Counted from the stretch's first letter, positions 11,000 through 24,098 are shown. The stretch: 64,000 nt of DNA from Epichloe hybrida (GCA_019022495.1 JAFEKR010000009.1:372001-436000); one strand, 5' to 3'. Translations and numbers: made by a program. Notes: a model not told the origin generated them from the sequence alone.

Positions 11000-12600
11000 G
11001 GTTCTAAATAACTAGCTAAAAGAGCAGGTTATTAAGCAATAAGATGCTATCAATCTATTATTATAGAAGCTAGAGGCTCTGACTATAGCTGTTAATAATA
11101 GAGGCATAGAGGGTGTGGAAGCTACTAAGCCCGCTAGTTAGTAGCAAGTTTAGTAGCCTATTTATTAAGATAAGGCACCTAAATCTAGCTCTATATAAGC
11201 TACCTTTAATAATTTAATTATTAAGGAATTTAATAAGAGGGTTTATAGCTTCCCTAAGACTACTAAGCTTAAAGGAGCTGAAAATTTTGATCAATGGAAA
11301 TAAGCCCTAGCTATCTAATTTAGAGCTTTAGGCATGCCTAATTTTCTAGATAATCCGGATATTTCTAGGGTGCTAGGGGACGCTAACCAAGCTATTATCC
11401 TTATGTTACTAAGGGATAGTAATATAGAAGGCCCCTAAGCCGCTATAACTTAGCAAAAATCACCTGAAAAAGCCTATAATTTACTTGTTAGGCAATATTC
11501 ACATAGCGTTAAAATCCAGAGGGGGTCCCTATATTCTGAATTTTATAACCTGAATTTTCATGGATTTAAGGGGACTTTAGAAGCCTTTAATGTAGTCTTT
11601 AATAATTTACTAGCTAGATTATTAATTTTAGGGGTCCTAATTAATCCTATAGATTAGGTTAATTAATATCTTCAATCCCTAAAATTAACCTTCCCTTAGT
11701 GGGCTAAGAGGTAACGATTTAGCATGCGTACAAATAGGGCTATAGGGGCTCCCCTAGATACCCTAAATCTTTAGTTTTTAATAGTAGACCTTTTAGCTAA
11801 ACAGAGGGATAAATTATTTATAGTATCTAAAGCCCTAAATTATAAGGCTAAAGACCTAGAAAAGGGTGCTAAAGATAAGAAAAAGGCCCCTAAAGGTTAG
11901 AAGAAGAAGAAAGAAGGCTCTAAAGAAAATAAGGGCTCTTCTAATTCTAATAAGAAAAAAAAGAAGCAAAAGGGTTAAAAATTAGATAAAAAGGATAATA
12001 AAGAGCCTATAGAGGGTTCTTTTATACTAGGAAATTATAATCTTTCTAACAGAGCCCTTAATCCGTATAAGAAACCTAGTAATTATAAGACTAGTTATAA
12101 GAGCTCTAGTGATAGTAGCTCTAATTCTAGCTCTAGTGATTTAGATAATAAAAAGCAAGAAATTAATTCCTTAAATGGTTTTAATTATTATAGTAAAGAC
12201 ATGAAAAAGGCCCTATTATATAATACAGGTTTGACCATACATATAGTTAATTCTAGGGAGGTCTTTAGGGATTATACCCCTTATAAGAGGGGGGAATCTA
12301 ACCCTATTATAACTAGTGGTGGCCCTATTTATCCTAAGGGCCATGGTAGTGCTGTTTTTGAGGTCTTATATTAAAAGAAACCTAATAAATATAGGACCTT
12401 AGTGCTAAAGGACGCTCTATATTTTCCTTAGCTTAATGTTAATATAGTTAGTGGCCTTATTTACTATATATCTAGTAGTTGCTTTATAAAAAACTATCTT
12501 TATCTTAAAGATAGGTCTTGTATTGCTACCCTAGATATAGAAAAACATGGTTTTTTCTTTCACGTTATGTTAAGGACTGGCCCCTAGGCGACTGCGATAG
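11000..12600 (+). pseudogene. Copia gag-protease relic
   Basis: The plus strand reads LKGAENFDQWK at about 11270-11310 (copia gag opening), then AYNLLVRQYSHSVKIQRGSL, FYNLNFHGFKGTLEAF and LLARLLILGV. A Lys/Ser-rich linker follows (about 11860-12150). A protease-like segment at 12216-12236 reads LLYNTGLT where the family has LLDTGA, and the block ALYFP-LNVNIVSGL is at about 12410-12460. The Asp of the active site is Asn (GAT to AAT) and stops replace Gln and Trp codons throughout. The class is Ty1/copia by gene order and motifs. The protein is non-functional as it stands. Confidence 0.75.
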
Positions 12601-13539
12601 GTCGTTAATATAGTATTAAGAGACTTAAGGAGAAAGGAGGAAAGGTAAGAGGCTATCCCTAGTAGTGCCCCTTATACCCCCTAGGCTACTTATATAAGCC
12701 TCCTTTCCTTACCCTAACTACTTTTACCACTCCTCTCTCTAATTACTATATAAAATAATACTTAGGTAAAGCCTAAGCCCTTATAAATACCCTTACTTAC
12801 CTATTACTAATAAACTCCCCTTTATAATATCCCCTAGTAATGTGTATAATACTTACGTTACATATGCCCTTAGTTATTATAATAAATACTTACGTTACAT
12901 ATGCCCTTAGTTATTATAATAAAAACTATCCTTACTAATAGCTATCTATAAAGTGTCTAATAGGCACCTGCCTTACTACCTTATTATTTATTATAATAAC
13001 CCCCCCTTACTTCTAAGTGTTATTTTATAGTATGCGTGACATATTTGCCTTGCTAACGGGTTATTTATTATAAATAATTACCTTACCCTTGCCTATTTAT
13101 AGTATACCTAATATAGGTATAACTTTTACTATAAATATCTCACTTTAGCTTATACTTATCTTACTTTCCCCTTTATATAACACTATCCCTCTATTATTAT
13201 AATTTTATTATACTTTCCTTATTATCCTATTAGTCTATTTCTTCTAAATAATTATTTTCTTTACTAAAATGCCTTAATACTAAACTAATACCCTTACTTC
13301 TATAGCTTTAGTAGCTACTTCTATAGCTACTCTTATTACACTATTATCCTATTTTATTAGTAAGTACCTTATAAAGGGAAACTCTAATAATAAATAGTAT
13401 ACTATACCTAAATTAGTTTAGTATTCTTATAGTCCTTATATTAAATAAGCTCTTACTATTAGTATTTTAAACTATTATTTACCTTAAAGTAAGGAGTTAT
13501 ATTTTTCTTATTAGTAATATTATATTACTTATATATAGT
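12601..13539. other. AT-rich degraded repeat, unassigned
   Basis: No recognisable protein was found in any frame. It holds a 37-bp tandem repeat (12850-12923) and C-rich, T-rich tracts. A possible ORF start at 13269 (ATGCCTTAATACTAAAC) is quickly broken by stops. It may be the far side of a truncated retrotransposon. Confidence 0.4.
12850..12923. repeat. 37-bp tandem repeat, two units
   Basis: The unit starting TACTTACGTTACATATGCCC occurs at 12850 and again, identical over its length, at 12887, followed by AAAAACTATC. It is a simple direct duplication within the degraded region. Confidence 0.85.
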
Positions 13540-13735
13540 CAGAGTATTGCACTACAATGTTTATTGTATTGTATTGTTTGTATTGTATTGTATTAAATAC
13601 AATACAATACAAAATACAATACAAATTATTTTGTAGTAAATACAATAAATACAATAAATACAAATTATTTTGTAGTAACTACACTAACTACAAACAATAC
13701 AAATGTATTGTTAGGTAAAAAAAAAGTATAACTTT
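13540..13735. mobile_element. Truncated hAT terminus
   Basis: It starts CAGAGTATTGCACTACAATG, a hAT terminal repeat of the family in this window. It continues as GTATTGTATT/CAATACAATA arrays ending in TGTATTGTTAGGTAAAAA, matching the inverted right end of the 18663-24098 element. No matching right terminus or duplicated target follows before the sequence becomes chromodomain-gypsy relic, so only one end of an element remains. Confidence 0.6.
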
Positions 13736-14939
13736 TTATTAACTTAGAAAGCGCTAATTCTAGTGTATTTTAACTTACTTATATATCTTAAAGTAAAGAT
13801 AAATATATCTAGATATATAATTAAGGCTATACTTATAATATTAGTGCTAGGTTACTAGCACCTAGTTATATTTATATTAAGGAAAATAACTAATACTAAA
13901 TTATAATATTTAATACCTAATAGTAAATTATTAGCTATCTAAGAGGCTTTTTACATATAGAGACACTATCTCGCTTATTTAGCTTATATAATTAAATTTA
14001 TTATAAATTACTTAAATTATAAGTACTTTACTATAAAGCCTAAGCTTACTAGTAAGTAAGTAACTATACTTAATAAGCTTTATCCTTTTGATTTTAAGAT
14101 TATATATTATATAAGGAAATTAAATCTTACTAACTTACTTTTAAGATGACTAGATTTTATAAGTAAGAAAAAGAAAGAGAAAGTAATAACTATATAACTT
14201 CTTACCTTTTTATCTAAATTTATAAATACTAAGCAATAGAAACACTATAGTAATATTATTAGTACTATAAGTTCTATAAAAACATTACTTAGTGTAACTA
14301 ATAGTTAGTTATAATAACACTATAATAATACTACTAATATCTAGGGTTTTAAAAAATTATAACTTAACTATATTCCTAAAGAACCTAATAATTTAAATAA
14401 TCTTAAAAGAGTTATATTAGTAAGGTTATTTAATACTTTTTATACTTCTATTAATAAGTAATAAGCTAGCTATAGTAATACTATTAGTACTTAGTGTATA
14501 TATTATTTATTACTTAATTATTTTAATTTTCCTATTAAACTAGCTATTTCTAATAGGGATAGACTAGTATAAGTTATTACTAGTAAGTAGTAAGGGCGCC
14601 CCTTAAAAACATTACTTATTTGTATTTTCATAAGACTAAAAGTATTTATTAAACTAATTACTTATAGAGATATTATAGCTAGGATTTAATTTATTTAGAG
14701 AACCTCTTCTAAGTTTAACTTTAACTTTCTAGAAAAGAGCTTAGAATTAAAACCCCTAATTTAAGTCTTATAATATAAAGCATAGTAAGGTAATAACTTT
14801 ACTATAGCTTAATTAAAGTTACTTAAAAGTAGTAATATAGTTATATCCTAGATATAGTTAATTAAACCCTCTAAGCTATTAATATTTAAGAATTATATTT
14901 TTATTTCTCTAGGTATAAGAAAAGAAATTTTATTACTAA

Positions 14940-17460
14940 CTTATAATAACCTTACTACTAGGCACTAAGAAGTAAGTAAAACTCTTTATTAGATTATAAA
15001 CTAATATTATTAGCTAATAATAAAGAAAGATATAAAGGTATATATTAGCACTTATATAAATTATTAGACTTTAAAACTAAGGTATTATAAACTATATAGT
15101 AAGCTAGCTATGCTACTAGTGCTTAATTACCCTTTTTAAGAATTATTAATAGATTTTATTACTAGACTTTTACTAGTAAAAGACTTAAATTAGACTTATA
15201 ATGTAATTCTAGTTATTATTAACTATTTTATGAAATATAGTATTTATATCCCTATTTTAATATAACTAACTAGCAATAGGCAGAGTATTTTTTGTAGTGT
15301 AGTTAGTGTAGTTTTTAGGAAAAATTTGTATTTATAGTGTAGTTTTTTTTTTCTTATAGTTAGTGTAGTGTAGTTTTTTTTTTTTTGTAGTGTAGTATAT
15401 TATAGTTTTTTTTTTTTATAGTTAGTGTAATGTAGTTTTTTTTTGCTTGTAGTGTAGTGTAGTTAGTGTAGTTACTAACTACACTAACTACAAAAACTAC
15501 ATATGTAGTGTTAGTAAAAAAAAAGTGGGCCTTTTTATTATATAATGTTATTATAATGATTAAAAGAAAGCTAGTTATATAGAAGCTTTTATTATTACCT
15601 ATTTTACTTAATTAGTTATAGAATTTATAATATTTACTTTTTTTTAAGAATTTTACTATAACTAGGGTTATTTATAATATTATACCTTTTTAATAATACT
15701 ATTATACTTATTACTTTATTTTACTAATATAACTTTAAGAAAAACCTTCTAATTATTTTATTTACTATTATTATTAATTATTTTATATTTTTATTATTAA
15801 TTTAATTAAAAAATACCCTAAACTAATATAATTAAATTAAATTAGAAATCTAAATAAATATATAAAAGTTAATAGAATATATACTTAGTACTTTAATATT
15901 ATTATTAATATAATAAGAACTTAAAAAAAGCTTAAACTATTTATTTACTATTTAAACTAATTAAATATTACTTTAAGCTTTATAATTCTAAAGCTTTAAG
16001 AAGTTATATATAGTAACTTTATATATCTTATTATAATAATACATAAAGAAAGAATATAATAGACTAATATTTATAATTTATTAATAGATAACTAATAGTA
16101 TTATTTTAATTACCTTATATAGCTTAAATAAGCTATAAAAAATAAGTTTAACTTGTTTTTAAAAATAATACTAGCACTTAGTTTTATATAATATATTATA
16201 CTTATTATAAAAGCTTTAATAACTTTTATAACCTTAATTACTATTATTACTATAATTACTATTATTTTATATTTATTATTATTTTAAAAAAACATAAAAG
16301 AGAAAACATTTTTATGATATTAATATTTTTAAAAACCTTAAAATACTAAGTTATTAAAAACTATAGCTTTTACTATAGTAATTTACTTATAATTACTAGT
16401 ATTTATATTTAAGTTATTTATTTATTTATTTATTTTTTATTAAACTTTAACACTAATAATATTATAAGTAATCTTAGTAATCTTAGTAATCTTAGTAATA
16501 CTAGTAATATTAGTAATATTAGTATTATAAGCTATTATAAGCTATTATAAGCTATAATAAGATATAATAAGCTACTTATATTAAGTTTACTAGTAGTTTT
16601 TCTTATAGTTTTTTTAAAATAAGTAATAATAATAATTTATAGAAATATAAAATAATTTATAGAAATAGTAAATAATATAATAAGAAGGTTTTTCTTCAAG
16701 TTATATTAGGGAAATAAAGTATTAAGTTAAATAGTATTATTAAAAAGTATAATATTATATATAACCTTACTTAGTTATAATAAAATTATAAAAATAATAA
16801 AATATTATAAATTCTATAACTAATTTAATAAAATAGGTAATAATAAAAGCTTTTATATAACTAGCTTTCTTTTAACCTTATAAATACTAATAACTAATAA
16901 AAAGTCTAATACTATATTTATAGTGTTTGTAGTTAGTGTAGTTTAGGAAAAAAAATTTATAGTGTAATGTATTGTAGTTTTTTTTTTCCTTATAGTTAGT
17001 GTAGTTTATAGTGTAATATAGTTTGTAGTGTAGTTACTACATTACACTACAAATACTACACTACACTACACGTTTTAGTGCAATACTCTGGCAATAGGCT
17101 AGTACCTATGTTCTTAGAATATGTTTTTAAAGACTATAAAGCCCTAGAAGGTATTATAATAAACTAAGGTTTTATATTTACTAGTGGTTTCTAGATAACT
17201 TTTTATTATTTTCTTATAACTAAGTAACTACTTAGTATTGCTTTTTACCCCTAGATAAATAGCTAGATAAAATATTTAAACTAGGTCTTAGAATATTATT
17301 TAAGGGCTTTTACTTATACTAAATAAACTAATTAGGTAAATAACCTATTAATAGCGTAATTCGCGTATAATATAAGTAATTACTTAACGCATAGCTATAC
17401 ACTAGTAAAGGCATTATAAGGTTATAATCCTAGAGGTTTATAGTAAGTAATAGTAAATAT
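14940..17460 (+). pseudogene. Integrase of the chromodomain gypsy relic, split by hAT
   Basis: The zinc-binding part reads YNNLTTRH-EVSKTLY (about 14940-14990). The core then reads ELLIDFITRLLLVKDL at about 15140 and YNVILVIINYFMKYSIYIPI, with the reading stopping at LTSN at 15280. After the inserted hAT copy it resumes at 17099 with LVPMFLEYVFKDYKALEG and ends with the conserved FYPQ-NSQ and FAYNISNYLTHSYT segments (about 17235-17410, where the family has YHPQTDGQTER and FAYN). Stops replace Gln. Removing the hAT copy and one 8-bp duplication restores collinearity. Confidence 0.7.
15281..17090. mobile_element. Non-autonomous hAT element, large copy 2
   Basis: The ends are CAGAGTATTT and CAATACTCTG, with a perfect 8-bp target duplication GCAATAGG at 15273-15280 and 17091-17098. 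It is 1810 bp long and collinear with the copy at 3048-4846, with small differences: three 9-bp minisatellite units instead of two, and an added AAATAATTTATAG duplication near 16640. It has no ORF. It sits in the core of a gypsy integrase pseudogene. Confidence 0.88.
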
Positions 17461-17849
17461 CCCTTTAGTAAATAATTAAGCTAAAAGTAAAATTTTAGCA
17501 CTAAGAGAGAAGTATACTATAATTAAGTAGCTTTTAAGTAACTTATAAACTTAGTATAAAAAATATTATAACTAGAAAAGAACTCTAATAAGGTTTAAAG
17601 TTAGTAACTATATTTTATTATTAATAAAGAATATTAACCTAAGATACCCTAGTAAGAAGCTAGCTATAAAGTACCTAAGCCCTTATAAGATTAAAAAGGT
17701 AATTAGAAGTTATAGATTAATATATTAATTAAAATTACTACCTAGGACTTAATTATATAATATATTTAATATTACTAGTCTTAAACCTTTTAAAGGGGAC
17801 CTAATAGATATAAAAGATATATCCTTACTATAAAATACTATTAAAGATA

Positions 17850-18010
17850 ATAAATAAGAGTTTAAAGTTAAGAGAATTATTTTACATTACTATAATAGAA
17901 GGTATTATAAATATCTAGTTAAATAAAAGGGCTATAATGCTTTAGAGAATTCTTAGGTATTAAAAAGGGATTTTATTACTAAAGAAATTATTAATAACTA
18001 TAAGTAATAG
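17850..18010 (+). pseudogene. Chromodomain relic at the integrase C-terminus
   Basis: The plus strand reads RIILHYYNRRYYKYLVK, a stop, then KGYNALENS, a stop, then VLKRDFITKEIINNY. This follows the chromodomain pattern in which YLVKWKGY and ENTWEP are the signature blocks; here both Trp codons have become stop codons. Such domains in retrotransposon integrases are thought to guide insertion to marked heterochromatin. Confidence 0.7.
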
Positions 18011-18059
18011 CTAAGTAGTAAAGTTAATATAAGGTAATTATGATTTATAACTTAATATA

Positions 18060-18662
18060 TTAAAGATATTAGAAAATAAAGTTAATTTACTTAGATAACT
18101 TAAATAATCTATTATATAGCTACTAAGCACTTATCCCTTTATAATAGAGTTAGTCCTTAAGACTACTAGTCTCTTATTATTAGTAGTAGCTATAGAAACT
18201 ATAGAGAAAAAGGCCTTAGGAGTATCTTTATTATTAAAATCCCTCTCTTTATATATATAGACCTAAAGTGCACTAGGGAGCTTAATAGGACTAATATATT
18301 TAGGTAAATTAATAGTATTTAGTATAAACTACTAGTAAGTTAGTTAAGCATTAGCTATATATATTAAGAAAACTTACCTTTAGGATATTCTAGGCTATAA
18401 AGTAAAGATAGTTTAAAATATTAATCTAGGTCTTTAGATTTATAGTGTTACTTAGTAGTGCTATTATAGTGTGTTTGTTATATTTTACCTTATAAGTAGT
18501 ATTAGTAAATATTTAAGCGCAGTAGATATAACTACGCTTATTAGAATTTTTATAAACTAGGATAGCATTCTATAGCTTTTTCTTTGCTTTTATAATAGGC
18601 TAGCAGTTAGTTAGTAGTAATCTAGTGTCTAGGTAATAGGATTATACTTACTTTATTCTAAT
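18060..18662 (+). pseudogene. Unidentified ORF relic, 5' part, interrupted by hAT
   Basis: The stretch reads as an ORF whose only stops are at TAA/TAG positions that RIP would make from Gln codons, for example TLIRIFIN-DSIL-LFLCFYNRLAVS near 18530-18615. It runs up to the 8-bp ATTCTAAT duplication of the hAT element at 18663-24098 and appears to continue beyond it at 24107. I do not recognise the protein. Confidence 0.4.
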
Positions 18663-21600
18663 TAGAGCATTACACTACAATACAATACAATACAATACAT
18701 TACACAATACAATACATTACACAATACAATACATTACACAATACAATACATTACACAATACAATACAATACATGTATTATTTGTATTGTTTTGTATTTTT
18801 TTTCTTTTTTTCTATTTAAAGTAAATTCCTTAATTATAAGCATTAATAGAGTATATATATATATATAATAGCTTATAATAGCTAATATATTACTAGCTTA
18901 TATATTACTAGCTTATATATTACTAGCTTATACTAGCTTAAGATAGCTTATAATAGCTTATAATAGCTTGTACTAGCTTATATTACTTTAAAATATTATT
19001 AGTGTTAGAGTTTAGTAAAAATAAATAGAAAATAAAATATATAAATAAGAATATAAGTAAGTATAAGGGATTTGCTATAGAAAAAGGTTAACCTTTTAGT
19101 TATTTAGTATTTTAAGGTTTTTAAAAATATTAATATTATAAAAATGTTTTCTCTTTTATGTTTTTTTTTAAAATAATAATAAATGTAAAATAATAATAAT
19201 AATAGTAATAATAATAGTAATAATAATAGTAATAATACTATAAAATATAGGAAAACGTTTATAAATGTTAAAAGATTTATTAAGGGAAAACTAGACTAAA
19301 CTAGGAAAAAAACCTTATAGTAACCTAATTAGAGGTCTGAATTAGAATAAATATTATCTTTAGAGGAAGATTTAGTATTAGATAAATCTTTAGATTTATC
19401 TAAGTTAGAATCTTCCTTTGAAGAAGATATAGACTCTTTAGAATCAGAGCTATAATAGTTATAAAGCTCTGAATATTGCTTAGTAGCAATATTGCCTTCC
19501 TTTTCCTAATTCTTTAATAGAATTAATTCCTTAATAGTAAAATGCTTTAAGGAAGTTTGTCTTTTTATAATAATATTTCCTCTAGTATTAAAAGTGCTTT
19601 TAATAGCACTAGAAGTAGCAGGAATAGCTAGGTATTTCCTAGTAATAATACTTAAAATAGGGAAAGATTTAGTATTATCTTCCTACTATTTAAATATATT
19701 CTCCTATAATAATATTAGTATATTAATAAGGTTATTAAAGTAAGAAAGTATACTTACCTTATCTTCTTAAATATCTAGCTTAGTATAAGTAAAAATTTTA
19801 TTTTTTCTATTCTTTTAAATAGACTTTTCCCTCTTATTAGGAAATAAACCTTTATAAAGGTTAGTTTTAGGGTTAGGCCTAGGATTTTCGAAAGTCCTAG
19901 GTTGACTAGGCCCTAAAAGATTAACTATAAATTAGGTATTTGTTTGTTAATCTTGCTTGCTAATATTACTATTAGCTTGGTTTTCTTTATAAAGGGGTAA
20001 AATCCTAATAATATTATATATTAGTAAGTTAAAACTATAAGTAAGAAAGGATTATTAATATTATATAATACTTACAAATTATAATCCTTTTTAAGGTTTT
20101 TTATTAACCTTTCTCAGGTTTAATCTTCTAACTTTAGCTTATTCTTTATAGTTTGAAAGTTAAGCTAAGAGTCTAATAATATAGCATATAGATAAGGATA
20201 ATATAAGAAGTAATTACTTCCTATATCTTTAGGAAAATAATTAGCTAGCTTATTTAAGCTAATATCTATAGATGCTATAAAAGCCTTGCCTTAAGGGCTA
20301 TAAGCTTCCTATTATATATTAGTATATATAGAATAAAATATAAGGAAGAAATATAAATACCTAGCGAATATAAGCCTTTTAGTCCTCTTTTATATTATTA
20401 AGATATTTATATATCCTAATAATAAAAAGTAAAACTAAACCTAGAGTATTATACTTCTGGCTTTAAAGTATAATAGTAGGTTTATAAAAGACCTCTAATA
20501 TGCTACTTAAGGTAGCTAAATCTACCTATTCTTATGTGGTTAGAATAGCATCCTTAAGAGCTATAATATTAGACTCCTTATTAAGAAGAATAATAGCTTC
20601 TTTAAGCTCTAAAGTAGTATTAATTATCTTATAGGTTAAATTCTACCTAGTTTCATTAGCTAAAGATATAATTAGTATTATATATAATATATAAGATAAT
20701 AGAAAATAATTTACCTAAAGGAATTCTTATAATATTGCAATTCTTAGCAATATAGCCTTTATTTTTTGCCTTACGTAAAGATTTTAACTAAGTCTTATAT
20801 AATCCTTAGTTATTCTTAATAATAATAGTAACCCTTTTAAGTTTACTAAGGATTCCTATAGAAATTAGTAATAATACTTATAATAACTATAATAAATTAC
20901 TTACTATTTGCTAAGGACTTAAATTCCTTATAATCTTGTCTCTCTTTAATAGAAGAGATATCTTCCGTAGAATAATGCAAAAATTCGCTATTTTTAAACG
21001 CTTCTAAATCCTCTTTAGAAGACATTAATTTAATAAAACTTATTATAATATCCTTTATAATAATGTTAAAAACATGTGTAACACATTAGATATTATAGGG
21101 TTCTTCTATAATAATACTCTTATAGTTTTTATTAATATAAGAAGACATAAAAGTATTATTATTAGACCTATTATCTCTAGTAAAACTAGTATTATTATAT
21201 ATTAGTAAAAGGTTAGATAATAGATTAAAAGATAATAAATAACATACCTTAAGATATTCTTTGGCTTAAGCTAATATTCTTAAATCATTTTATGAAAGGA
21301 TTTATAAATATAAGCACTAGTGTGAGAATTTAATAGATATTCAAATCCTATAATATAAGGTAATTAGTAAAATAGTTATAACTAACCTAGTAATCTATAA
21401 TATAATAATAATAGGATTTACTTACCTAAAAGCTTATATTTAAGCTTAAAGTTTAGGTCTAGCTAACTAGTAATAATACCTAAATAGGACTTAGAATTAA
21501 TTAAAGTCTAGATATCTAACTAAATAGATATATATCCTTAATTTTGAAGATTATACTAGATCTTTTGGATAATTTGCTGCTTAGAAATACTATACATAGT

Positions 21601-24098
21601 ATAAACTCTATGTGTAATACTTCTATAATTAAGCAAAGAAGCTAAATTATTATTCCTAAAATTATATTAGCTAATATATATAAATAATAAAAAAGAATAT
21701 ATAACTTACCTAGAATAATAATTAAGTAATTCTTTAAAGGAATTACTATTAATAATAGTAAAAGCAATGTTATTTTCTAGTATAAATTTTATAACTAGAT
21801 TAATTGCCTTTTCTAATAAAAATTCCTCTAAGGAAATCATAGAATTTTAAGCCCTTTTAGTAGGAAAAAAGGATATTAAAGATAATTAGCCTAGGGATTA
21901 TAGCTGGATTTCTAGCACTAAAGATTAAAGTATTAGTAATAAGTTATAAGTATATAATATAAATAAATAGATAGATAACTTACTAGTAACCTTAGTAGGT
22001 TGTTTTTCTTCTATTTTTAAAGTAGTAATATCCTTATGCTTTAGCTTATAATAGGAAATTCCATTAGAAGCTTAGAATCTCTTAGCCTTACTTTTAAAGG
22101 TAAAAGTATAATAAGGCTGTGAATAAAAACATATAATTACCCTTTCTTTATTTAAATTAATTTCAGATAACTAAAAATTAAATAAATTATAGGTAAATAT
22201 ATATGATTTTAAAGAGAATTCGTAATTAGCCTAATTTTCTAGGTCTTTTTTATGTAAAACTAGAAGATTACTAGGCTAGCTAGGCCTAGTAAGCTAAGAA
22301 GAGTTATTAGAGGGATAAAAAGAGAAATCCATGTTAAATAAGGGTTTTTTAGCTGAATTTTTCTGAATTTTAGTGATTTCTTAGTGAATTTTGCTAATTT
22401 TACTTCTTTCCTTTTTTTTTCGTTTAAATTTGCTTTTTCTGGTTTTTTTTTGCGATTTTTTGCGATTTTCTATGATTTTTTTAGGGGGGATTTTTTAGGG
22501 GTTTTGTTTTTTTTAGGGGTTTTTAGGGTTTTTTTTTAGCTTTAAAGAGATTTAAAAGAAACTTTTAGAGAATTAATAAAAAGAGATAAAAGTGAAGATA
22601 ATAGTATAGCTTTTTCTTAGTAATTTGAGATTTTCTATGATTTTTTATGATTTATTTGAGGAAAAAGAAGAAGAAAAGAAAAAGAAAAGAAAAGAGAGAG
22701 AAGCGGGGTAATAGTACTATAGAATTGCGTGGAAGAATTATGTGGAAGAATTGCCCCACTTAAATGACTAATCTATTTGATTTGCTAGAACTTGCTTATA
22801 TAATACAATTAACCTATAAGAACCCACAAGGACCCACAAGGACCCACTTTAAGGACCCCCTTTTTTACTTAGATTCTATACTTAAAGATAAGAATATTAT
22901 ATATGTAAATATATATAATATTATTTTTTTTATATTTTTAATACTAATTTCTTTTATAAAAAACTTATGTTAATTTAATAAAAAATTTAATTTAAATATT
23001 TCTAAGCTTTTTCTAGTAATAATATTATATATATATAATATTTATTAGTATTTTATTAAGTTAACTTTATTTATAATTAAATTAGAATTTTTATAATTAA
23101 ACTTTTCTTTTATAAAGCTTTTCCTAGTTTTTTAACTTATCTTTTTAATTAAAAAACCTATAAAGTTAAAATAATTCTTCATAATTCTAGAAAAGTACTT
23201 ATAAAGCTAAAAGAGATACTATTAGAAAAGGAATATCTTCCTTATTTTAATAAGAGGTTAAAGTTTTAATATATATTTTTCTTAGAATTTATATCTTATT
23301 TATTTAGAATATTAAAATTATTCTTTAAGGTAAATATTATACTTTAAGCTAAAAAAACCATACTAAAATATATAACAAATTATGTAAGATAGGTATTAAA
23401 AAGGAAAAACCTTTAAAATATAGGAAATAAATCATAGTATAAGTTAAACTTAGACATAATTATATTAAGCTATTAACTATATATAATTAGCTTATTATTT
23501 AGAATTTACTTTTAATAAGCTAAAACTTTATAAATTTATAAATAAATAGATAAATTATATAAAAAAACAGGGATTTCATATTTAGATTACTAAAAAAATC
23601 TACTATATAATAGGTATATATACTACCTTACTTATAAGATAATGTATTGTATTGTATTATATTATGTTATATTTCTATATAATAAAATTCATAATAAATC
23701 AAATAAAATAGGTAGTAGAAAAAAAAGACCTTTACAATATAGCTAATTAATAGTACTATAAACTATACCTTAAAAAACTATACTAAGCTCTTATATATCT
23801 ATACTTAGCCTATTCTTAGCTTATTATTCTAAATAAGCTAAAGTTTTAGAAATTTATAATTAAATAAGTAAAATATATATAAAAACAAGATTTTCTTATT
23901 TAAATTTATTATAAAATCTAGTATATAATAGCCATATATAATACCCCACTTTTCTTTTTACCTAACAATACATTGTATTGTATTGTATTGTATTTTTAAT
24001 ACAATATAATACACAATACAATACATAGGGCAATACAATACAATACAATACATCGAAGGGCCAAAAAATACAATACAATACAATACTACAATGCTCTG
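18663..24098 (-). mobile_element. Full-length hAT transposon (RIP-inactivated)
   Basis: This 5436-bp element starts TAGAGCATTACACTAC and ends TACTACAATGCTCTG. It is flanked by a perfect 8-bp target duplication ATTCTAAT (18655-18662 and 24099-24106). The ends carry arrays of CAATA units. The interior encodes a minus-strand hAT transposase relic (about 22335-19310). Its left 600 bp match one end of the 1.8-kb non-autonomous copies, including a segment at 19100-19260 where the shared TTTTAAGG and TTTTCTCTTTTATG blocks lie. It is therefore the likely source of those copies. It interrupts an unidentified ORF relic. Confidence 0.88.
19310..22335 (-). pseudogene. hAT transposase relic
   Basis: The minus strand opens with ATG at about 22333 (MDFSFYPSNNSS then a TAG where Gln is expected) and closes near 19310 with a Ser/Asp/Lys-rich tail and a stop. 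The C-terminal dimerisation region is clear at about 19690-19480: FPILSIITRKYLAIPATSSA, then STFNTRG, then a Leu-rich stretch ELILLKN followed by TAG where the family has Trp. Glu before STF has become Lys. There are stops across the whole length. The BED-type zinc finger and catalytic core could not be aligned by eye; introns may also be present. Confidence 0.75.

Larger units (their letters stand above)
9818..12600 (+). mobile_element. Ty1/copia element, 5' half (LTR, leader, gag, protease)
   Basis: The order is LTR (9818-10646), a leader with repeated hairpin units (about 10690-10990), then a gag and protease reading frame that is recognisable but broken (about 11000-12600). No integrase, RT or 3' LTR follows, so the element is truncated at about 12600. 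An RT of the same class lies on the opposite strand at 730-955 and might be the missing half of a rearranged element; that is only an inference. Damage is lighter here than in the gypsy relics, and long stretches still read in one frame. Confidence 0.75.
13736..18050 (+). mobile_element. Chromodomain-type Ty3/gypsy relic, 3' half
   Basis: The plus strand shows an integrase zinc-binding region (about 14940-15090), the integrase core (15120-15272 continued at 17099-17460), a C-terminal GPYKIKKVI block (about 17690) and a chromodomain (about 17850-18010). This order is diagnostic of the chromodomain clade of Ty3/gypsy elements. Stops fall at conserved Gln/Trp positions. A 1.8-kb hAT derivative (15281-17090) splits the integrase core. 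Region 13736-14700 is presumably RT/RNase H but could not be aligned. Confidence 0.72.

Noticed and set aside
22764..22973. 69-residue ORF inside the hAT element
   Set aside because: It is a chance opening in AT-rich DNA with no homology I can see; the transposase relic is on the other strand.
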